A stretch of DNA of 64,000 nt from Panorpa germanica. Taxonomy: Eukaryota > Arthropoda > Insecta > Mecoptera > Panorpidae. How positions within the stretch are numbered: position 1 is the stretch's first letter; the number at the start of each line of letters is the position of its first letter. Positions 57,226-64,000 of the stretch are shown here, one piece after another. The notes under the pieces were generated by a model that saw only the letters and a list, made by a program, of their open reading frames with translations, made no database searches and was not told the origin of the DNA. The DNA lies in the NCBI GenBank assembly GCA_963678705.1, contig OY783203.1, positions 21,186,535 through 21,250,534 of the forward strand, written 5' to 3'. The position numbers were made by a program, and so were the translations under genes.

Positions 57226-58337
57226 AATAATATGCCACGTTACAATCTGTTACAATAAGTATGTATGCTAAAAATGAAAATTAACCTAGATAAGAAATAG
57301 TCGTCCAGTGACGGCTGTATCTATGAATGACAATTAAAAATGTTGTGGTAGCTTTAACACACTATATCTTTTTAGTCTTTTAAAGTCAGACGTATGTTTA
57401 TCTAGTAAATTCACAGCTAGATAGTTTGGATGATTGTTTAGTCACTGCTGATATCTTTCGCTGAATTTGTTAATTCCTTCTTTCACAGCTTTAATGCCGA
57501 AGCCATGGTAGATGAATTTGTTGCTTATGATCCATAATGGTTCTTACTGTTTTTGACTGAAATCTTTCTAGTATTACTATATGTTTTTTGTCTAAACACT
57601 AGATGCTCCCCAGAGTTCAATGCCGTAAGTCCAGACAGGTTTCAGTATCGTTTTATAAATCATTAGTTACGTTTTTCCGTGATGTGCTTTTTCCAGGTTA
57701 GGCACCGATCTAAATGCACGCTTAGATACTTAGGTATAATTTGTTCATTTAAATGTACAAGAGGACATGTGTTTCTACACAAGGTAAATGTAACATGAGT
57801 TAACTTCGTCTCGTTTGCTTTAATTCGCCACTTCATTAGCCAGTCTTGAATCTCGTCTATGTTAGCTTGTACTTGCTGTGATGCAACATCGGGACTTTCA
57901 TGCACAGCCAAAATTGTTGATTCATCTGCAAAAGTTGCTGTTGTTGTCTGGCTATTAGTGGGTAGGTCTGCAGTGTACAATGTAAACAATGTTCGGCCAA
58001 GAACACTGCCTTGTGGATCTCCAGCCATTATTGGGTAAAGATGAGTAGCTTCGTCTTAACCCTGAAAGATCTGTCTTGAAGGTAAGAATAAAGTATTCTG
58101 TAGAATGAATTTAACAACCCTACGCGATCCCATGCCCGAAGACGACCACCAACAAGATGGCTGGACGACATAGTAAAGGACATCAAAACTTTGAAACTAA
58201 AAAACTGGTAAAGAGTTGAGGCAGCTAAGACCTGCTGTAGGTATATTCTTAAGAAGAAGTATAATGAATGGGACAGTGTCTTTTATTTTATGAAGCAGTC
58301 CGGCGTGCCATACTTTGTCAAACGTTTTACTAGACTA
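57226..58337 (-). pseudogene. Jockey-type LINE reverse transcriptase, interrupted
   Basis: Reading down the minus strand: VKRLTKYGTPDCFIK (near 58330, a decayed FDKVWHAGLLHK), an inserted block, then LLNSFYRI near 58110, then MAGDPQGSVLGRTLFTLYTA at 58028, TATFADESTILAV and DWLMKWRIKANETKLTHVTF. After a short break come ILKPVWTYGIELWGAS near 57620 and the C-terminal HPNYLAVNLLDKHTSDFKRL near 57390. The order matches Jockey RT palm to C-terminus. The catalytic FADD pair reads FADE here. Stops, shifts and the insertion make it inactive. Confidence 0.8.
58131..58285 (+). pseudogene. LINE C-terminal fragment inserted in opposite orientation
   Basis: The plus strand encodes RRPPTRWLDDIVKDIKT, then a stop and RVEAAKTCCRYILKKKYNEW. 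RGRPPxRWxDDI followed by W…A is the common C-terminus of RTE-like and related LINE proteins. The 155 bp separate two parts of the minus-strand Jockey RT. No target duplication was found. Confidence 0.6.
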
Positions 58338-58352
58338 ACTGTTGTTATATTA

Positions 58353-59123
58353 TTTTTTTTTAATATTTATTTACTTATTTGCCTTGACTTTCTTTCGTCA
58401 TAGCCACCATCAAACATTTTTTATACATCTTTTATAATTTATAATTTAATTTTACAAATTTCTAAATATTTCAATAATTCACTAATTAATTTTGAATCAC
58501 TTAACAAAAATTTAGTATTAACAGGAAAAGTTTTAATCACATCTAATATATCACTATTCAATTTTGATCTTTCTAAACTATAATTTATGCATTCAAATAT
58601 AATATGATTCAAAGTTCCTTCTTCACCACATTGACATCTATCGTCAGATTTAATATTAATTTTGTACATGTGAGCTGGAGTTTTGCAATGATTACTTTTG
58701 ATTCTGATTATAGTTGATATAATTTTGCGGGTCTTATTTCTAAACCATCTCTTCTTACTTAAATTTGGATGTAACATATAATAATCTCTTCCTTTTAACT
58801 GACTTTGTTGTATGAAATCTGTGTTTCTCAAATTGAAGTTTAATTTTTTGATTATATTAAAAATTTCATATGAAGGTAATTTCACTTTCATCTCAATTTC
58901 TAAATTTATTGATTCCTTTGCCAATTTATCCGCAATTTCGTTTCCTTTTATTCCACAATGTTCTGGTATCCACATAAATTTTAAGGTATTATTCTTATTT
59001 ATTATATTGAAATACATCTCTTTAATTTTGCATGTCAAAATATCATTATTTGATTTGTTATCATTAGAATTTAAATTATTTTAAATTAAATTTAATTTTA
59101 ATTTAATTTACATTAAATTTAAA
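58353..59123 (-). mobile_element. 5'-truncated LINE insertion with target duplication
   Basis: On the minus strand the segment ends in an A-rich tail (TATTAAAAAAAAA near 58353-58365) and is flanked by a perfect 13-bp duplication, TGTTGTTATATTA (58340-58352 and 59124-59136). These are signs of target-primed reverse transcription. It carries the RNase H end of ORF2. The 5' end is a run of AAATTTAA-type low-complexity sequence. Confidence 0.85.
58439..59038 (-). CDS. LINE ORF2 C-terminus with RNase H motifs (5' truncated)
   Basis: The frame is open for 199 codons and continues upstream without a methionine (NDILTCKIKEMYF), so no real start is present. It includes LKFMWIPEHCGIKGNEIADK, the last part of an RNase H domain with the conserved H and GNExAD. 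Then come IIRIKSNHCKTPAHMYKI and CQCGEEGTLNHIIFEC, the C-terminal cysteine-rich segment of I/Jockey-group ORF2. The stop is followed by a short 3' untranslated part and A tail. The RT is lacking, so no activity is expected, but the frame shows no stops and the copy looks young. Confidence 0.75.
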   Translation of the reverse strand: MTCKIKEMYFNIINKNNTLKFMWIPEHCGIKGNEIADKLAKESINLEIEMKVKLPSYEIFNIIKKLNFNLRNTDFIQQSQLKGRDYYMLHPNLSKKRWFRNKTRKIISTIIRIKSNHCKTPAHMYKINIKSDDRCQCGEEGTLNHIIFECINYSLERSKLNSDILDVIKTFPVNTKFLLSDSKLISELLKYLEICKIKL

Positions 59124-59136
59124 TGTTGTTATATTA

Positions 59137-60022
59137 GCAACTATATTTATTAACTAATTATAATAACAGTGCAGACACGACTGCTTTAAGACAGCCCAGT
59201 TTGTTATACAAAGAAAGAGACAACACCGTATATAGTACACTCGTCTCTCATAAAATTTGTAGTGCTAATGCCGTGAACTAAAAACGATAAGGCAATGATA
59301 TCACTATAAATAGATAGAGGTTTCTGCTGTATCCGTATTTAAAACAGTGGGTAGCTGAGAGATGCAGCGGAGGGAGGAAATAGTAGCCTGGTGAATGTCA
59401 AGTTATAATGTCAGAGATAAATAGTATACTGTCAATAAGGGCTTCATCAATACCGTGTGCCTGATTCGATTATTTTTTTATAATTTTTAGCATTGGCTGC
59501 TTCATTGAATTGCAGGCGGTTCACGGGCAGCATACATTTATAAAATAACCTACACTACCAACTAGTATCATTAGAGGAAGATCACAAAATGGATGACTTC
59601 TTTGTCAGTAATTAATGGATGTGCGACTTCATGACACCATTATCGATTCCGATTCCTATTCCGATTCGGTCACAAATAAACCCAATACATCTCTAAAAAC
59701 ACGTCATTAAGCGTTCGATTACCTCATGACGGCCTGATATACCGACACAAGTTGAAACAGGCATGTTGTGAACAGCCGACCAACTGAAGTCACGACCAGC
59801 CGTACTTTCAAAACTTAAGGACGGTCTCTACTGGTACCACAGTTTAATTTTCTTTTAAACATTTTATTAGAACACGTATAATAGTTACTATAAATATTAG
59901 TAGGTAATATAAATGTACATCCTCTGTCCCATAATAAACCGGAATGGCTATGTAAACCATAGAAGACGTAGCGATTTTTTTTAGTTTCTTTGTGATTATG
60001 TTCTGTAACGTTCTGTTCGTAA
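59137..60022. other. Mostly non-coding; possible mariner 3' end near 59815-60022
   Basis: The minus-strand frame at 59815-60090 reads RYVFYGLHSHSGLLWDRGCT and runs into the palindrome. It could belong to the decayed mariner farther right, but the match is weak. Confidence 0.3.
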
Positions 60023-60142
60023 ATGTCTGGTAATTTCGTTAATACTGAAGATAATGTCATGAAATTTTTGCAGATTGTTAAAGTTAACAATCTGCAAAAA
60101 TTTCATGACATTATCTTCAGTATTAACGAAATTACCAGACAT
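60023..60142. repeat. Near-perfect 120-bp palindrome
   Basis: The left arm 60023-60081 (ATGTCTGGTAATTTCGTTAA … GCAGATTGTTAA) is repeated inverted at 60084-60142 with no mismatch seen and only AG between the arms. Confidence 0.95.
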
Positions 60143-60720
60143 ATATATGACAGCTGTTCAGAACGGTGGTCATCAGCTTTGGATCTCTTAAAGTGATGCA
60201 TGATGTCTATCTTCAAGCTATCTATAGCCAAATGAAGGTTAAAGAATAGAAAATAGTCACAAGGAGCTAAATCGGGCAAATACAGTTAATGTTGAAGCAA
60301 AAAAAAATTATTTTTAACCTGCATTAAAAGCAAACTTTTTGGTTCTCGATATTCAGGACGAATACGACGAATTCTACTTAGCAAACGCTTCAATACTCTA
60401 AGGTAATACTTAGCATTAACCGTTGAACGTGTTGGAAGAAGTTATTTATGGATAATTCCTTGGGAATAGTAAAAAAAAATTAAGCATTTCTTGGATTTTT
60501 GACTTCATAAAACGAGATTTCCTTGTATTTTCTTAGTCTGGTGACCTGGATACCACTGGTTTCCAGCTGATATGAAAACGTCTGATCACCATCCACGATA
60601 GATTTTGAAAATATTTCATTACGTCGAGCAAATTTAATAATGTTTTGGCAATGCTCAATTCGGTACAATTTTTGATCATCTGTTAATTGATGTGTGACAA
60701 ACTTTAAATTCAACGAATAA
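60143..60720 (-). pseudogene. mariner transposase remnant
   Basis: From about 60715 the minus strand reads KFVTHQLTDDQKLYRIEHCQ, IVDGDQTFSYQLETSG (the first catalytic aspartate region, GDE in the family), and QVTRLRKYKEI. Then come, with shifts, VNAKYYLRVLKRLLSRIRRI and RPEYREPKSLLL. A DNAPAH-type block is not recognisable, and CPI*LLVTIFYSL stands where SPDLAPCDYFLFP belongs. The C-terminus runs into the palindrome at 60142. Multiple stops make it dead. Confidence 0.7.
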
Positions 60721-61499
60721 GATTAATTTCATCATATTGTCGTAGATCTTAAGCGAATCTTACCTCTTTTCTATTACCTCTTTTAAGCATGAGTTGTCGC
60801 CAAACTCTCGTAATTTGAACTATAAATAGTAAACCTTTGTTGTAATGATCGTATTAAGCAGTGAAGTACCATTTTGACCAGTATAGGTTCTTGTCAAAAT
60901 CTTTAAATAATGATAATGACCATAAAATACCTCCACCAGCAGGTATCATTGACTGTACACCAGAAATATATATGAAAATTCATATTTGAATGCAACGGCA
61001 ACGTACTTTTAACATAACGCTAACCCCGGACAAGCTAACCCACGAGCAGTGCAAAATAAATCAGCTTATCTCTAGCTAACGTCCTTGCTTCTATGTAATT
61101 GCAGGTTATAACTGCTGCATCTACGGAGCATGCGCAAATTGTAGCATATAAACAAAATCGCAAGGTTACATGTGAATGGGACTGGGACAATGACCGTGTC
61201 TCTGTACCCTGTACCCTGTCCCGTGTCCGAGTACCTTATGAGAATTAATCCTTGTTATTTATGCAGGGTACTTTGGTTTACGATAATATATTCGTAGACT
61301 TCTCTCGTCACTAAAGACAAGTACAGGACACAATGTTGGAGACTTCTATTGGTTCTAGATATTAGACAGCTTTGTTTATATAAACTTTGCTTAAGAAGTT
61401 TTAAAAGATCAATTACTCGCGATTGCTTGAACTTCTATTTCATATGTACTATACTGTTTGGAGCACCAAAATAAAACAAGGAATTTAGATGAAAATGAT
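60721..61499. other. Non-coding; nothing recognised
   Basis: Contains GTACCCTGTACCCTGTCCCG repeats near 61206-61225. No gene assigned. Confidence 0.45.
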
Positions 61500-62340
61500 G
61501 CAAATTTTTATTGTATTAAGAAAGAGTAAGGTTTGGCAATTATGAATGAAAAATGATATCGGACAATTGTACACCACGAACAAGCTGAATGATGTCTATT
61601 CTTTTATCAAAATTTTCAATCACTTTTTGGCAAAATGGCGGGTCTATTTCGCAAATAGCGTCATGGATTTTGAGTTTTAACTGCAGTTTGAGGTTTGAGT
61701 TTGAGGCTGCAATCTGTTTTTAACATAATCCCACAAAAATAATCCAGTGGTGTTAAATCTCATGATCGGGCCGGCCATTTAACAGCTGAATTTCGTGAAA
61801 TTATGCGATCGGGAAATTAGGTTTGCAATAAATTTATTGTTTCGTTGGCTGTGTGACTTGAGGCACCGTCTTGTTGAAACCACATGTCAGTGATATCCAT
61901 ATCATGATTAATAAGCCAAAATTGAGTCGTTAACATCTCTCGATAGCGTAATCCATTGACAGTAACCGCATTTCCAGTGGTCGGTCGGCTTCAATTCTTG
62001 CATCAGTTGCACCTTATAAGGCTTCAAAGTCAAATCATTACGCAAAATTCACCATGTAGTCGTTTTGGATAACTCCAATTGTTGAGAACCTTGAGGAATT
62101 GAAAAATTCGGATCTTCTTCAACACTGTGGCTCACGGCTGCGATGTTTTCACTTAAACATGCATTAGTGTTGGCCCATTATGTACCGAGCCCGGGCGAAT
62201 TCATCGACCAAATTCTTAATAGCGGTCTCAGAAAGACGATTATGTTGACCGAAAATATCACGAATGTTACCAAATGTAACTTTTACAGATCCTGCTTTAC
62301 AAGTCCTGTAATTTTGTACGTTATACTTGGACCGTGAGGT
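61500..62340 (-). pseudogene. Tc1/mariner-class transposase remnant (second family)
   Basis: From about 62335 the minus strand reads SVKVTFGNIRDIFGQHNRLS and TAIKNLVDEFARA, an N-terminal helix-turn-helix region. After several breaks come DITDMWFQQDGASSHTANET (the QDGAxxHxA block with the second catalytic aspartate), NSAVKWPARS*DLTPLDYFL and WDYVKNRL. The order is that of insect Tc1/mariner-class proteins of the type whose C-terminus is also seen at 1649-2014. It contains numerous stops and shifts. Confidence 0.75.
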
Positions 62341-63695
62341 GCCCTAACCTCAAACTATTTTTAGAGTAAAATTTAATTTTATTTAAGAATTTTAATGTTT
62401 CCTTTTTAAAAACAAGTCTATAGTTGAGGCAATAAATATATTGTCTGAAGGATAAAAAAGTGCTGTTGCCTTGCGGGTTGCGATAAATAATTGGATGCAA
62501 ACAAGAAGTATTACTTTACAATATCAACAAATATTAGGTTGCAATAATGGAGTGCCAGGGCCGAACTATGAGAAACCCGAATGTGTGAATAACACGTGTC
62601 AAACAAATTAACACTGGATAGAACATTTTCTGGAAGGAATTTTATTTGCACGGTGTCAAGACGGCACTGCCTGTTTTCATAATAGTGTATAACAAATAAC
62701 AAAGAAGATGACAATTGCTTTTGCTTTCGTCAAACCGATATGTAGATCCTACAAACACGCGTATGTAGTAAATTGTATATTTCCATTAAAAAGTAATTAT
62801 GGAAATTTAATCAAATAATCTATGAACATAGGGGAGTCGATGTGTGCAGTGTGCGTGAGTTCAAGCTGTGTCAAATTTAACGTCGCCGTCCAAATACGCG
62901 TACACCTGTACCCCTCCCTCGACCACCCACGTATCCCTCATTCCGCACAGTACACTGGCGCTACCCTGCCTCAGCCCCTGCTGCTCTGATTATCATAAAT
63001 TAATAATTTAAAGAGATTTATTGCAACAAATAAAAAGGATAACGTGAATATCGTATATTTGTAAACTTTCGTACGTACTGTGTATTATTTATGAAGCTTC
63101 TGATCCTGTTCTCTTTTGTTAATATGAGGGTGTTATCAATGAATTGATTTTCAAAAAATAACAAAACTATTTCAGCAATAACATTAGCTTGTATTTATAA
63201 AAGTGATTTAAATGTGGGAAAAGGTCATAAATTATTTTTAACCTGTCGGCGTACCTATTGCCATGTCTTGTCACATATTAGGGCTCCTTCTATTTTGACG
63301 TACCGCATTAGAAAGAGAAATTATTATTTTAATTTGGGAATGTTTTTTTCTGTTTTTGGAGGTTGAATTTTAGATTAAATGTGACGTCATAAGGTTATGA
63401 CTCATCCCTCCACCCCGTCTCTTTAACACTTTGCGTGTGACGTAATTAATGGATGACATCTAATGCCGGTTTTCATCAAAGAGAGAAAACAACAAAACAC
63501 TAACAAAAACTGTTTTTCTGAACAAAAACACCAATGTTTTGTAAAAACTGAACAGTTGTTAAAACATTTTTGTCTTTAAAAACTGTTTCAGTAAACAAAT
63601 AACATTCCCATATGGAGTCGGTTAGATCAAGGGAAAACACGTTTATTGTTAATTTTTAGTCCGGTTGGTTTGATAATTTGACTTACTTGGTTCAA
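62341..63695. other. Non-coding; nothing recognised
   Basis: A C-rich stretch occurs at about 62900-62985. Near 63490-63600 several related CAAAAACTG and inverse CAGTTTTTG-type motifs occur but form no clear element. Confidence 0.4.
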
Positions 63696-63980
63696 CTATA
63701 TGTTGGAATATGGTATTTTTCTTGGCGTTTTAGGTCCTACCAAATTAATTAACAGTTCAAAATCAGTTCTTGACATTCTTGTAAAGTTGTGAAATGAGGA
63801 TCTCAATTCTCCATCTAACCCAATGTCGTCAGTATTTAAACCATGCCATAATTCTTCTGTGCCATAATAAACTCTCCTATTCCATAGAGAACTGACCAAA
63901 TATCTACTTTTTTTTCTAATTGGTTTGTCATTTGTTAAAAATAACCGCATTTAATTATAAAATCATCGTCGTCGGACATT
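63696..63980 (-). pseudogene. Harbinger-type nuclease (HARBI1-like) N-terminal fragment
   Basis: At 63980 an ATG starts MSDDDDFIIK, an acidic start typical of Harbinger nucleases, but this frame stops soon. One base over, from 63950, the frame continues MRLFLTNDKPIRKKSRYLVS, SLWNRRVYYGTEELWHGL and SSFHNFTRMSRTDFELLINL with VGPK. The (Y/F)xxFxRMSxxDFExLLxxVGP block is the conserved N-terminal part of PIF/Harbinger transposases. The frame ends after PRKIPYSNI and the catalytic DDE part does not follow. A GTAAGT near 63685 could be a splice donor, but no downstream exon was recognised. Most likely a truncated, frameshifted copy. Confidence 0.65.
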
Positions 63981-64000
63981 TTAATGGGACACACAGAAAA

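Overview
The window is a stretch of AT-rich, intron- or intergenic-type DNA from an insect (order not determined; the transposon families would suit Hemiptera or another neopteran). Evidence for an animal nuclear genome: a spliced exon with canonical GT/AG borders and a cysteine-rich, GDNF-receptor-like translation, a P-superfamily transposon with its own short intron, LTR and non-LTR retrotransposons, Helitron-, mariner-, hAT- and Harbinger-type elements, tRNA-like SINEs and long AT microsatellites. Only one piece of probable host gene is visible: a 123-nt exon on the minus strand at 27969-28091. Most of the window may therefore be intron of that gene plus nested mobile DNA.

Layout. 1-8.9 kb: a Tc1/mariner-like remnant, a Harbinger-type MITE, a hAT deletion derivative, a complete-looking non-autonomous Helitron and the first copy of repeat K. 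9-15.6 kb: a Jockey-type LINE split by an insertion, a SINE, the RNase H end of another LINE, and a mariner deletion derivative adjoining a palindromic MITE. 15.6-22.3 kb: further MITEs, two related hAT-type elements with 8-bp target duplications, Jockey fragments and a long TA microsatellite. 23.4-29 kb: repeat C, two Helitron copies (one inside a mariner) and the host exon. 29.4-34.9 kb: one full-length LTR retrotransposon flanked by GTAT with a single gag-pol frame that stops inside reverse transcriptase. 35.2-42.4 kb: a MITE, then a 4.0-kb P-superfamily element with an intact two-exon THAP/transposase gene. 42.5-57 kb: mostly MITEs, Helitron and hAT copies. 57.2-59.1 kb: a three-layer nest of LINE fragments. 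60-62.3 kb: an almost perfect 120-bp palindrome and two decayed mariner-class transposases. The right edge holds the start of a Harbinger-type nuclease gene.

The most noteworthy items are the apparently intact THAP/P-type transposon, the LTR element that combines a BEL/Pao-style Gag domain (DUF1759-like) with a Ty3/gypsy-style protease and reverse transcriptase and has two different LTR 3' ends, and the isolated symmetric host exon. No prokaryotic-type operon, CRISPR array or rRNA was seen. All family assignments are by motif recognition from the sequence; no database search was run.
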